Below, piece after piece: positions 35,501-46,065 of a stretch of 64,000 bases of DNA (positions are counted from its first letter, which is position 1; each line of letters opens with the position of its first letter). Below the pieces are notes generated by a model, which had not been told where the DNA came from, made no database searches, and was given only the letters and a program-made list of their open reading frames with translations. The position numbers and the translations under genes were made by a program. Source of the DNA: Mactra quadrangularis. Its lineage: Eukaryota; Mollusca; Bivalvia; Venerida; Mactridae. The stretch is from contig CM046295.1 of assembly GCA_025267735.1 (NCBI GenBank), positions 18,508,938-18,572,937 on the forward strand. Reading direction: 5' to 3'.

Positions 35501-38500
35501 CGGTTCGCACTGAATTTATCAAATTTGGAATACATAATTATATAATATTGCATATCATTTCAAATTGCAAAAAAAAATTCTAAGCTTATTCGGTGAAATA
35601 AGAACTCGGCCTACACCAAAAAGTGACAAAATCTTTTCCTAGTATAATATTATCAAAGAATATATACGTAGTTTCGCAGACCTGAAAACTCACCGCTCTG
35701 GGTCATAAAATTCCATAATTTACGATCGAGTTCACGACGTGATTTTGGTTAATCAAAGTTTATAAACGTTGTTAATGTACTGAATTCTTTGTTTGTACTA
35801 TCCCTGGTGACTTTGTCTTTAAAAGATTTGAGCCAAAAAAATATGTTTTGTATATGGTGAAACCTCTATTGGCGGCCACCTTCGGGAACAAGTCGCCCTT
35901 ATGAAGAAGTAGCCTCTTTTCAACGACAACGTAAACCGCATTTAGTTTTGACAGTATCGAGGGCTTGACGGAAAACTGTCGTAACTCATATTTTCAAATT
36001 CTTTCAGGAGATGCAAAGAACTGTACAATTTTTTTTCTCATGTTATTCTGTAACTATTTTTTCATATGTGGATAAGAAATAACATGTCTTATGTAATTAC
36101 ACTGTGCTAAAACACTAATTATTTTGAATTTACAAGCCTTTTTGACTTACTACAGTTTTCCACTGATATTGGGAGTTATTCCGAACATGGTACTAAGTAA
36201 ATTTATGTACTTTATAAATGGAACAGTTTGATGAAATTTGGTAGGAACTTGTATTTGGCATTTCTAAAGCCAAATTTATCAAAAAGTCATTTTTGAAAAA
36301 ACATGTTAGTTACGACAGTTTTCCGTCAAGCCCTCGGTGTATATATATTGCAATTGAAACAGGCGCAATTCTGGTTTTTACATATATCTATAAACTGAAT
36401 TATTTCTTGCGCGAAGCAAAATCGCTTATAAATGCACCGAGTTGTGCGTCTCATTAGAGGTGTTTACAACGTCAAAGTATAGTTCTTGCGAAGTAGATAA
36501 ATTCATTAAATGATGAAAACAGAGTTTATGACATATTGACCTTTGAATAGAAAAATAATTTATTTCTTTAAGCTATAAGAATTTGTAATTTCTTACTTAA
36601 GATATACGAGCAACCTACTGTTTGGGTTTTCGGAAAAGTTTGTTTTAAACGCATTTGCCATTTTATTTCTAAACAGTATCAGCCATTTTCAACCATTCAT
36701 TTTGTTATATTTTCCCAAGTGTTGAGTTTTCATTTTGAGTTTACTCCACTTCACGCATTCGCTTAATTTGTTTTCTCTAAGCCTTGATTTAATCCAACAA
36801 ATTGGAGTCATTCTGATTGCATACTGTACTTTTCCCCAACAATTGGACGCCATTTTGGTTTTTACACGTGCTCGTATTATGATCAGTGATTGTACCTGGT
36901 CACCCAGGAGTGATTCCGTTCATGTTGGTTTTTATCAATGATTACAGTCAGTGATTTGGTTAAGGTAAACAATCCGTATTGCACTTTTTGCCAACACCCT
37001 TGAAAACTATTCCTTTTCAGAGTGCTACAATGACGAGTCGTAGTCTGATATTTTTAAAAAGAAAATCGTTTGTAGGTTTTCTAGGGCGTTTGCGAAAGTA
37101 TAAAACTAGCATTGGAGATTTGATGCGCATCAAATAGTACTTTTTTGTGCTTAGTCTCGAGTAGGTGTCATGTAAATCTGACAAGAATCAAAATACTTAC
37201 AGCTCTTGAAAACTCTGAATCGAGGCGGATTTTTTTACAGTTTTTCTCTGGAAAACGTAGCATTTGTGTTGACATAGTCACGTGGTATTGCCTGCGTGCA
37301 TATCGTCGCAGTAGTTCGCCATGATGTTCGGAATGTTACGTTATAATGTAATCGTAATATCTCGGCAATTTCCGTGACAAACCCGATCGAGTTGTTAGTG
37401 GTTAAAACGGAAGATGATCGAAGCGTTAATAGACGCTTGCAAAAACTAAAGCGTTTCCGTTCACCAAGTCTACTTCACAGACATGCTTGAAAAGCCAAAA
37501 ACGAGGCTCTCAGCATCACCTGGAACATTTAACATTGTCTAAATGCATTTTATTATATATCGTACCTCTATAAACAAAAGAAATCGACAATATGATCGAA
37601 AATGTGCCCAGACGCTTGCAGACAATCAAGCGTTTTTATGACATGATGATATTGACACGTCACGGCTGAAGTCTCGCGAGACAAATATAGCCAATAGATA
37701 GTCACGGTTCACTTATCACGTCCATCAATCAAACGTCTATTAATTTACTCACTTGTCAATCGACCGTTGATACTGAAGGAATATCGACTTCTAAGGGTCC
37801 GTCCAAAAGTCTGTGGTCAAAATCCTGTTTATGAATAAAATAACTCTTTGTGTCTTTCAAAAAAATCTTACGAAATAAATAATCGTAAGTCAATTTCATA
37901 AATTTTCATTTCAAAGTCAGAGGGATAATAAACATAATTATGATATGACATTCAAAATGTATACAATATTCTACATAATTCAATAATATTTGAAAATGAT
38001 TGGCCAAAAAATGACCGTATTATTAACGTTTCTTGGTTTTGACTTACGATGAATTTTATCGTAATGTTTTTTTTTTTTGAAAAGCGACACTGGTCTGTAG
38101 CGAAGTTGCTTACGCACCAAGATTTCGAATCTAGTGTCCAGAGGTATGGACATGGACGAAATCCTGTGTCCTGTGACGGCGCGATATGACCTTTCTGCGT
38201 TGGTGCGCCCTAAAACCAAAACAAAACAAACAAAATCAACATATGATTTATACTATGTTACTTGAATAAGTTTTAAATTCTAATTATAAAAAAAAACTTG
38301 TAGTATACAAGATAAGTTTCACTGTGCTACGTGTTACTATTTATAGTACATATCCGGAAACTGCGCAAGGTTGATGCGCAGTGAAACAGGTATGAAAACC
38401 TATTGGAAATCATAGATTTCATTGGTCCTAGAAATTTTGTAGAGAACTGTATACCTATTGTTAAGTGTTTCAATAATTGTCTGCAAATTAATTTATCTTC

Positions 38501-41500
38501 GTCAATGAAAGACAATCATATCGTATTACAAGCTGTCTTGCTCTCGTAAATCCATCAATTTCTTAAGAGGTGACCTATATTTAAACGTGTTTTGACATCT
38601 ACTTCCGGTGGAACGATGTTCGAGCATGCGCATTGCATCTTTTTGTTTTACATGACAACCAACATGTGCCACAAGTCATTTTTTGTCACAAACTGCCTTG
38701 CTCCTGTAAATTTATCAATTTCTTAAGAGGTGACCTATATTTAAACGTGTTTTGACATCTACTTCCGGTGGAACGATGTTCGAGCATGCGCATTGCATCT
38801 TTTTGTTTTACATGACAACCAACATGTGCCACAAGTGATTTTTTGTCACAAACTGCCTTGCTCTTGTAAATTTATCAATTTCTTAAGAGGTGACCTATAT
38901 TTGAACGTACTGACATCTACTTCCGGTGGAATAACGCGCGAGCATGCATCTTTTTTACAATCAATTTGTGCCACAAGTCATTTTTTGTCACAAACTGCTT
39001 TGTTTTGTTTTAAATTAATCAATTTTTAGAGATGACCAATATTTGAACGTTTTTACATCTACTTCCGGTTGGACGACTTTTGAGCATGCGCTTTGAATCT
39101 TTTAGTTTTCATATGGCAATCAATATTTGTCAAAAAGCAGTTTTCTTGTTGCAAACTGTATTGTTTTTAATTCATCGTTTTAAGGGACCCATATTTGCAT
39201 GTCTTTGAATTTCATTTCTGGTGAGATTGCATACGCGCATGCCCATAAATTTTGTGCAGTTAGGTATATATTTTATGTTCAACGACGCCCGCCTTTGCAA
39301 GTTGAGGATCACTGTATGCAACAGAGATATTTCGTGCGCTGCTTTTAAAGAATAACAATCTCGTTCTGTTCTAATTTGACGATAATTCAATAAAAAAATA
39401 TGTTTTTTTTCATACTATCAGTTGAAATCACGTTAGGACGAGATTTTAATACTTGTATGAATATTTATTATTCCACATATTTCTCATTAAAATCACGCGA
39501 GATTTATTGAAATTTTATAAATAAAACTTTTCTTTTTTATAATTTCAGTTGAAATCTCGTACGGACGAGATCTACGTGATTTGCGCGAGATTACAGACCC
39601 AAGGGACCCCGACACAGCACATGGTTTGTTGCTATCAGCGTTATGCATACAAGATGGTCAGTTAAGAAAAGCTTGCTTAGAAGGTAAGTTTGTTACTATT
39701 TATAGCACATAACCGGAAGCTGCGCAAAACAGATGCGCATTGAAACTTGTGTGAAAATCATGCATTTTCTTGATTATTGGAACGAATTTCGTAGCTTTTT
39801 GTTATAGAAATAAATCAGTTGAACGTCTTTTAATAGACGACACCTATGTTAGTCGTTTTAAATTCAAATTGAGATTTATTTTTTCTGAAACTAGATAAAC
39901 TTGATTTATGTAAGGAAATTGTTTCACATTATACATTGTTATCAAATGTTACCTTTACTTTTGTCAATTGGGGGTTTTCATTTCTACAATTAAAATTTAT
40001 TTCAGATGTTTTTACACATAAGAATGATATAATATATTGTATTATTTGAAACTGGCGTAATAATACTTTATACAATTGCAATAGTTATACATATACATGC
40101 ATTTTAAGCTACAGTCCAACCTGTGAACAACGGCCGGCCAAGGGAAAAGAGAAAAGTGGCCTTTGTTCACAGGTGGCCTTTGTTCGGAGGGAGGAACAAA
40201 CGGGCCATGTTTCGTTAGACTTGAGAGAAAGAGTTCATAATTAACATGAATTAATCATTAAAATTGTTTTTATTTTCAACCTTAATTCATTATTCACATT
40301 ATCATTATTGAAGTTGTGACAATAAATGAATAAAACAAAATTTTGAACAAAGAATGACTAAAACAAAGATATCAGTAATTTTTTTGCAGCTACATTTCAT
40401 GCTATGCCCTCAACATTAACAATTGCACTCTACAAATTCTCACTACTCTGACCTTTTGTATAGTATTTCTATCTTATCCCAGTTGCCAAATTACCTGTAT
40501 ACAGCGGTCACAGTTGAACGAATTTAGCATGAATTAATAATTAAAATTGTTTTTATTTTCAACCTTAATTCATTATTCACATTATCATAATGAAGTTGTG
40601 ACTATAAATGAATAAAACAAAACTTTGAACAAAGAATGACTAAAACAAAGAAATCAGTGATTTTTTGTTTGCAGCTACATTTCATGCTCTTATGTTATGT
40701 TCTTATTTGTTTAGGACTATCTAGTATTGGATTTTAAGTTACCGAAACCGAAAGAAGTCCCTCAGTATATAAATAGCAATTAAAACAGATAGTCTGCTGT
40801 GACAAGCGTAATAATTTCTGAACTCTTTGTTTAACATACACTTGAAAAACGAACTATTTCGTGTTAATTTCTCAAGTACGTATTTGCAATAATTAAGAAC
40901 AAATCACACTTTATAATTTAACAAAAATGTCAAAGCAATGATTAAATTTATACTGTATATGTCTAACAGAGATTTTTAAGTCATTTTGTCGTTATAATTG
41001 ATGTTGCTCAATATATGATACATAAATAAACAAAAAGGCCATAAATAACTTCGACAAATTTGATTATGGCATTCCTGAATCGAATTATTGAATTACAAAA
41101 CAATTTCACTCAAACAAAATTCCTAAGTTTGTTTCAAGTTTTCAATGGCAATTTAGCAAATCACAGCAAGCGTCATTTCTTTTCAATTGAAGTAAACTTA
41201 ACTCATGCTCTATTTAAAGTTTTGATAAATCTTATAAATAGTTCTGAGGCGTTTATATCGGTTTTTAGTCACACCCAATCGATGCTATAAAAACCAGAAT
41301 AACCGTGACGTGGTTTTAGAACACTCCGTGTTGGCTAAAGTCGCGTAAAGTCCGTTACGAAATGTAACCGTTTGTTTACAAATTCTCAAGTTCCCGACCC
41401 TTATCTTTTCAATTAACTTTTCCTGATTCTTGTGAGTATTTACAGAAAATTGATTTTACGGAAATCAATTTTTATCAAACACTTCACAAAGTCAATTTTT

Positions 41501-44500
41501 CATTAATAATTAATATTGATGTATCAAACGAACGCAGGTTTTGTCAATCTGAGCTTTGATGACGTCACATCCGGTTTTCAACAATCGGTGTCATATCAGT
41601 GTGAACGCTAAACACTTTGTTTGTTTATAAAAAAAACAATCGAGTAAAAGAGGTCTGGGGTCAAGTAAACCAATCCTTCTTAGAGAATGTATTCACTTGC
41701 AAATTCTTTGAAAATTAACAGTTTCGGAATATCAGTGCAACAATTGAACGTCTGCGATTTATCATGACGCGTCACGTGGGAGGGGACAAGGTCGAGAACC
41801 CCCTCATTTAATTAAGATTTTGAATTTGATAATTTTGATTCCCCCATGGTAAAATATGACTGGAAAGTTCCATTATTGCAAAATTATGTAATTTGTTACA
41901 ATGTTTAATTCCCAAATGCTTAATTTAAGAAGAAAATGTTCGTATGTATGACCAATCAGCTATTAAGACATAGGCGGATCTAGCGGGGGGGAGAAGGGGT
42001 CAGGACCACCCCCCTGGAATTTCCAAAATGTTCTTGTCCATTCTGTTAGTCATTTTAAGTAGCCGCATGATGAAGCAATTTGTCTCGGTGCTTAACATAG
42101 ATTTAATGGTTATGTAGTTTTTATTTATTGATATGTTGCATGATTCTGCAAAATGTGTATAAAGTGGTTGTGGTGAAACCCCCCCCCCCTAAGAAAAAAC
42201 CTGGATCCGCCCCTGCAAGATCATCAGTTTTGATGATTCTAAAAGTGGAAAATGACTGTTGTTAGTCCTTTGTTGAAGAAAATTTCCGATGCTTACTCAT
42301 GATGTCCTTTAAATGATTGCAATTGATAATTCAAGATTGAAACTACTGCCATGCCGTTCAAATAAGGCTTGCGTCCCCTAGGGCTATAACATAATTGAAA
42401 GTTGATGGAAATTTTAATAAGAAATTATTAAACGCAATTGAACGCATTCGAAGATGACGGTTTGAATTTTTTTGTGCAATTTAAAAGAAATTTGGATTAT
42501 TCAAGGAAAACATTAAAACATAGGGAATCTTTATTTATTTTTAAATCGTTGCCGACTAACTATTTGTAATATAGCAATATCATTAACAAATCGAAAGCTT
42601 TTGTAAACAATGGCGGACGGAAGTAATAGGCTCCGCCTGGTAATCGACCCACGCATGCGTAGTAAAGTTTTTGTACTTCTATACAAGACCAGTGCTGACA
42701 GAAAACTTAAGTTTCATTTTTGTTTCATTATTTAATTTCATTTCGGGAGCAGTGATTTATTGCCCTTAGAATTCAATGGTAGAACCTGCATGGATTTTGC
42801 TTCGCCAAGTTGAACGGTTTAGCAATGAAATACCCCAAAAATTGTCTATCTGAATATTTTTTTCCTTTTTAATGGTATATTTTTCACGCATACATTTTTA
42901 TATAAGAGCAGGACAACGTTCCACAATGCGAGCGCTCGGGGCGACATCGAGTGCTCTCGTTCTGAACGCGGGCACCCGCGCGAGTGCTCGCAAGCGCTAG
43001 CGATTCAGCTCAAGTGGTCGCATTGTTGAACGCACCTCAAGTACTCTCATTTAAAATTTCAGTTTGTCAATATCTAGATAATTGTTCATCTAATTTCAAT
43101 TTCCTTTTTTACAGATATATCTTCGTTATCTATACAGAAATTTTTAGAAAAGATGGTTGAACAAATTAGAGATAAAGATCGGTAAGTCTAAGTTCATTAA
43201 TTTATCATGACCGGAAATTACCGGGAATGTACGAAGATTACCGATAAAGATCGACAAGTCTGAGTTCTTTGATTTACCGGCATTGACCGAAAATTTACGA
43301 AGATTACCGAATTAAATCGGATTGGACATTTTTTCTCAGGAATGATACTACGTTAAACCGAGTTATGATATATCTTGTCCGAAAATAACCGAATATTTAC
43401 ATTTATTACCGAATGTACTCGGAATTGACATTTGTCTTGCAATGCCTTTAGAATAAGACTAAGAGCGTATCAGTTGTTGAAATTGAAAAAAATCCACCAA
43501 GTTAGTGGGTTAACTAAATAAACTAAAATATCCACAAAATCTGGATACTTTTGATACATTTTGTAAGAGATGCATCAAATGTGCAGACATAACAGTGGAA
43601 AATGAAACACTGAACAAAATAAACATTTAAAATGAAATGAAAACATTTATTCTAACCTTGAAATAGCCTTCCTTACGCCAGTCCAAATACATAATAAACT
43701 TTTTTCATAAATCCACATGTCTTAGGATGAATCACACAAAAATATTTCCAAAATGTAAATATGACACTTGTAATGTATCACAACACTATCGTTACACGTT
43801 TTATCTTGCAGTTTTTATCACAGGAGCCAGATGAAATTGTTCCTTCTAAGACAACGGTGCCCCCTCTCAGCCAATCAAATTGCTTAAAATTTGCTTGATA
43901 AATCTCATACCACACGGTTAAGTATTTGATATTATCAGACCGTTCTTTCCGTGCTTAAAACTCGAGACTTTTCAAGTTAGGTGCACACCAGGAACAAAAC
44001 GCAATGTTATAGTTTGTAATTAAAGCGGCAATGAAAATTGGAAAGATTTTATTCATGGTCTCATTTGTCGACTAGCATAAGTCATGAAATAGTACAATCC
44101 ATTGTAAAAAGTCTAGATCCGCCCCATTATCAGTATAATACAATCAACTGCTGAGTATATACATGTAGATTTCCAAGGTGAAATGTTTCAATAAGCTAAT
44201 CTGTTTTAATTTGAAAGCAAACAAAAGTTTTGAGAAATTAACTGTTAATTTATTTCAATTTAAGTCCTCACAAGAATTAATACTTTGTCACTGTACCACA
44301 ATAGTATGGACTCATGTGCCATGTTTTGAAAATTGATGAAGTGGACTGGATTGTTTTCTTTTAATGTTATTTTGTACACGTACGGTACTGGTTTGAAATT
44401 TGCATACGTATAATTACGTAATTTTGCAGATTAAGTGATATATATAAATGTGAAACTGCATTGGCACTATTTCCTATCTATTAAACCCCTCGTGATATGA

Positions 44501-45887
44501 TTGTTAGAAGTAAGGCATTTATAGAAAGGAACTCGAATGTAGAATGGGCAATTATTTTGAGAAAATCCCAACTAAATAAATTAAATCCCTAATAAATAAA
44601 TTAACCTATAGAAATTGTGTAACAGATTAGTTACATTTAAATACGATCTAATTTTATTTAACTGATAGCTAAATAAATTTAGTATGCCTTCTTACTTTAA
44701 ATATTTTGAGGGGAATTAAATGAGACAGGAAATAAAGCGCCATGATCGTGCGACCACATGCACGACTCATGCAGATCGGTTCGTCTCCATTCGGAGACAA
44801 ACACCAAAATCAACAGCGTAAGCCTCGCTTCGCTTGTTGATAAATCCCATATCAAACTGCTACTCATGCTCTATCCTATACTTATCGCATATATAGAAAA
44901 TACAATAAGAAGGAAAAATTTCATAGGGCTCCTGTGATATAAACTGTGAGTTAAAACGTGTAATGATAGTGTTTTGACATATTATGGTATTTAGTATTTG
45001 GGAGAGTTTTTGTGTGATTCACTCTAAGACCTTGTAAAATGTTACATGGACATCCTATATCAACATTTGGATTTATAAAAAAGTACTTTAATAATGTGTT
45101 TGGACTGATGTAAGGAAGGCTATTTCAAGGTTAGGATAAATGTTTCCCATCAGAAGGAGTGACCAACTACTAACTCCGAAGATAACCGAACATTGTCGAT
45201 TATTCTTCAGTTTTCTTCGAATATTATTATATTTGCTTTGCATGACTTAAAAACGTTTTATGACCGGACCAGACTAATAATTGACAAAACAACCGAAAAT
45301 AATCAGGAATTCACGTTAACATTTTTTCGCAAAAGATGGCCTTTTTAAAATGAAGTCTGATTTTATGTCATTTGTATTAAATGCCACAGTTCCATAAACA
45401 TAAAAAAGCCGTGAGGGCACCGTACGGACGCCGTGCGATCAAACTGAACAAGGACCCGTACGAACTCTTTCGTATTACGTTTTTACCTGGGTCTGTGAGA
45501 TGAGCCATGGATGCACGTATCAGTTTCAAAGTCAAATCGTGAACACAATCGTGGCTGAGTATGGATTCAACTTGCATATCTTTCAGCTACGGCTCCGTAC
45601 GGGTGTGTTGTTTTGTGACATGTGCGTACCGTCACTATAAAACGCAAGGCTTCCCACGGCCTACGACTGTCTGCACGCACGGGTCCGCAACAAGCCACGA
45701 TTTTATGGGACTGAGGCATAAGACAACCTTATGTTTAATGGTTCTCTATTTTTTCAGATATGGTTCAATATTGCAAGATCTTGAACTTGACGACAAAGAT
45801 GACGTCATGCCACCTGATGACGTAGTACCAGAAAAACGAGGCAGATCACGTTCTAGAAACACTTCCGGTTTTTATTCGAACTGGTAA
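26508..45887 (+). CDS. Secreted peptide-hormone-like precursor (ELH/CRH-like resemblance)
   Basis: Four exons join in phase: 26508-26559, 39549-39683, 43115-43181 and 45758-45887, giving 127 residues. Residues 1-17 are MKVVRNIAILHIVIIFT, a signal peptide hydrophobic core, with cleavage likely near SYG at about 23. Two cysteines follow (ALC and KAC). Then comes an amphipathic stretch: SLSIQKFLEKMVEQIRDKDR, followed by YGSILQDLEL. An acidic segment and a Lys-Arg site precede a 15-residue C-terminal peptide, GRSRSRNTSGFYSNW, which contains an N-glycosylation sequon. The EQIRxxxRY run is shared with Aplysia egg-laying hormone, a relative of insect DH44 and vertebrate CRH. However, no dibasic site precedes it and no amidation glycine follows, so this identity is tentative. 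A Lys-Arg pair between acidic and basic segments fits a neuropeptide precursor. An extra exon inside the 13-kb first intron cannot be excluded. Confidence 0.7.
27712..28006 (-). mobile_element. tRNA-derived SINE, family B, intronic
   Basis: It runs from GGATTAACGCCGTAGCTAC to GCTACCAACTGAGCTAGCC. A G-run of 12 (about 27697-27708) abuts the 3' end of the element. It lies in intron 1 of the peptide precursor gene. Confidence 0.85.
28385..28665 (+). repeat. Dispersed repeat C, copy 2
   Basis: Diverged copy of 1030-1365 in the same orientation, with GGTGAAGTGTGGTGTT, CGTTGTAGTGAAAATAT, GAGAAGAGATGACGTCAC and GTGTAAAATACTTCTGACAA. It is intronic. Confidence 0.5.
29272..29571. mobile_element. Foldback element with GGAAC...CGGCGATC arms, copy 1
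   Basis: The left arm GGAACTACATCGGTGATCTT then CTACGCAGA faces the right arm TCTTCGTAGATGATCGCCGA then CGTTGTTCCGAATG. The same arms, with a very short loop, occur at 33289-33396, so the two belong to one family. Confidence 0.7.
29750..29965 (-). repeat. Dispersed repeat F, copy 4 (diverged)
   Basis: ATATTCATGACGCAAAC, GACTTGTTTACGTCATCTAC, AAAAATAGAAATTACGA and GATTGATTGGTCGACACAAA match 21757-22165. It is the most diverged copy. Confidence 0.65.
30677..31168. mobile_element. hAT-type MITE with perfect 8-bp target duplication
   Basis: The 492-bp element starts TAGGGGTGTAACAATACGG and ends TTAACCGTTACACCCCTA. It is flanked by TTAATAAG on both sides (30669-30676 and 31169-31176). The left sub-terminal region has a doubled TATTGCAATATATTGCAATA motif, and CATATTGCAATATTAACCGG faces it at the right. 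Intronic; no transposase. Confidence 0.9.
31635..31830 (-). mobile_element. SINE, family A, tRNA head missing
   Basis: GTTTAACGCCATGTCAACAC, GGGCCGGAAACTTCTCC and AAATTGACATTATTGTCAAG then TTTTCATGG match 20222-20420. The copy stops before the tRNA-like head. Confidence 0.75.
31891..32078. mobile_element. CTTACGAT-hairpin MITE, copy 1
   Basis: Both ends carry a small hairpin: ACTTACGATAAAAATTATCG then TACGTCAA at the left, and GACTTACGATAACTTTTTTC then GTAAG at the right. The interior has AATACGGTC, CCAATCA, ATTATTGAATTATGTAGAAT and GAATATCATATC. Full or interrupted copies lie at 37866-38065 (inverted) and 54649-55127. Confidence 0.75.
32092..32200 (+). mobile_element. tRNA-like SINE head, degraded
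   Basis: GGTCTGTAGTGCAGTTGGTA (A box) and ACGGGTTTAAAATCCC (B-box-like) are separated by about 40 bases, as in the SINE heads elsewhere. The remainder is not recognisable. Confidence 0.5.
33289..33396. mobile_element. Foldback element, copy 2, very short loop
   Basis: The arms 33289-33333 (ATCCATGGCATTTGGAACAA, CCTCGGCAATCATC) and 33347-33396 (CTGCGTAGAAGATCGCCGAG, TTCCGAACGAATCCATGGAT) can fold into a hairpin of about 45 pairs with mismatches. The family also occurs at 29272. Confidence 0.75.
33400..35322. other. Intron sequence, no feature recognised
   Basis: AT-rich. A frame at 34820-35050 is open on both strands, but no splice sites or family traits support it. Nothing else is seen. Confidence 0.35.
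35323..35464 (+). mobile_element. TGCCTCAGTCCCATAAAA element, partial copy
   Basis: TGCCTCAGTCCCATAAAA, GTGGCTTGTTGCGGAC, CGTGGGAAGCCTTG and GTAGCCGTAGCTGAAAGATA match the right half of 45382-45718 in inverted orientation. The other half is lost. Confidence 0.75.
35958..36336. mobile_element. MITE with perfect 29-bp TIRs
   Basis: The left end begins CGAGGGCTTGACGGAAAACT (then GTCGTAACT). The right end 36308-36336 is its exact reverse complement. The element is 379 bp. Perfect long termini suggest a recent insertion. Inside, CTACAGTTTTCCACTG echoes the terminus. No clear target duplication was found. Intronic in the peptide precursor gene. Confidence 0.85.
36400..37860. other. Intron sequence with a small repeated word
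   Basis: GACGCTTGCAAAAACTAAAG then CGTTT (37432-37456) recurs diverged as GACGCTTGCAGACAATCAAG then CGTTT (37612-37636). Nothing else is recognised. Confidence 0.35.
37866..38065. mobile_element. CTTACGAT-hairpin MITE, copy 2
   Basis: Ends CTTACGAAATAAATAATCGT and GACTTACGATGAATTTTATC then GTAA. The interior is the inverse of the copy at 31891 (GATATGACATTC, ATTCTACATAATTCAATAAT, GATTGGCCAAAAAATGACCG). Confidence 0.75.
38085..38230 (+). mobile_element. tRNA-derived SINE with GCGCC tail
   Basis: A head-like GGTCTGTAGCGAAGTTGCTT is followed by GGCGCGATATGACCTTTCTG, GTTGGTGCGCCCTAAAACC and an AAAACAAAACAAAC tail. The 3' module is shared with 8618-8684 and 49910-49965. Confidence 0.65.
38330..38420 (+). 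repeat. Short repeat, upstream copy of 39690-39770
   Basis: GTTACTATTTATAGTACATA, CCGGAAACTGCGCAAGG and GATGCGCAGTGAAAC match the sequence just after the donor site of exon 2 of the peptide precursor gene (39690-39770). The two copies bracket the 160-bp tandem array and exon 2. Confidence 0.6.
38525..39270 (+). repeat. Tandem repeat, 160-bp unit, about 4.5 copies
   Basis: Starts at about 38538, 38698, 38858 and 39000, with a fifth partial near 39160. Unit landmarks are AATTTCTTAAGAGGTGACC, CATCTACTTCCGGTGGAACG, CGAGCATGCGCATTGCATC and GTGCCACAAGTCATTTTTTG. Copies 1-3 are nearly identical; copies 4 and 5 are increasingly decayed. The array ends about 280 bp before exon 2 of the peptide precursor gene. 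Confidence 0.85.
40240..40690 (+). repeat. Direct repeat pair of about 165 bp
   Basis: 40240-40400 and 40525-40690 share TTTTTATTTTCAACCTTAAT, TCATTATTCACATTATCAT and GAACAAAGAATGACTAAAAC in the same orientation with few differences, separated by about 125 bp. This is a local duplication in intron 2 of the peptide precursor gene. Confidence 0.75.
41967..42214 (-). mobile_element. GGGGCGG/CCGCCTATG element, copy 2
   Basis: Inverted copy of 23495-23769: it starts CATAGGCGGATCTAGCGGGG and ends CCTGGATCCGCCCCTG, with facing G and C runs. Intronic. Confidence 0.75.
42917..43032. mobile_element. GC-rich palindromic mini-element
   Basis: The ends CGTTCCACAATGCGA and TCGCATTGTTGAACG are inverted with one mismatch. 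The 116-bp inside is strikingly GC-rich for this window, with GAGCGCTCG, GCGGGCACCCGCGCG, GAGTGCTCGCAAGCGCTAGC. It lies 82 bp before exon 3 of the peptide precursor gene. Confidence 0.65.
43477..45146. mobile_element. Long foldback MITE, copy 2, interrupted
   Basis: The left arm (TTGAAATTGAAAAAAATCC, AATAGCCTTCCTTACGCCAG) and right arm (GTTTGGACTGATGTAAGGAA, TTTCAAGGTTAGGATAAATG) match 24530-25368. The loop region, TTCCTTCT...AGAAGGAA, is opened by a 1.0-kb element at about 43847-44858. The outer part of the right arm is missing after about 45146. Confidence 0.8.
43847..44858 (+). mobile_element. 1-kb dispersed element J, nested copy
   Basis: It begins AAGACAACGGTGCCCCCTCT and contains TCTCATACCACACGGTTAAG, TCATGGTCTCATTTGTCGAC, GGTACTGGTTTGAAATTTGC and GTGCGACCACATGCACGACT. 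It matches 62870-63880 in inverted orientation over about 1 kb, and 52437-52793 over its first 350 bp. It is inserted in the loop of the foldback MITE. No protein is seen. Confidence 0.8.
45382..45718. mobile_element. TGCCTCAGTCCCATAAAA element, full copy
   Basis: The ends TGCCACAGTTCCATAAA and TTTTATGGGACTGAGGCA are imperfect inverted repeats. The inside is relatively GC-rich, with facing CCGTACGG-type words (CACCGTACGGACGCCGTGCG, CAGCTACGGCTCCGTACGGG). It ends 39 bp before exon 4 of the peptide precursor gene. A partial copy lies at 35323-35464. Confidence 0.75.
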
Positions 45888-46065
45888 CGCAAGATGAATG
45901 TCAACGGGGCTTATCAACCAATTTTGGCAGAATGGGCCCGAAATGTTACAGTTTTATTATTAAAGAACGATTTTTAAACTTTTTAGAACAATTCTAATTG
46001 AAAAACTAAAAACCGAAAGAGTTGAAAAAAGCGTAACAATTGCGACTAAAAAACACTTAATGTGA

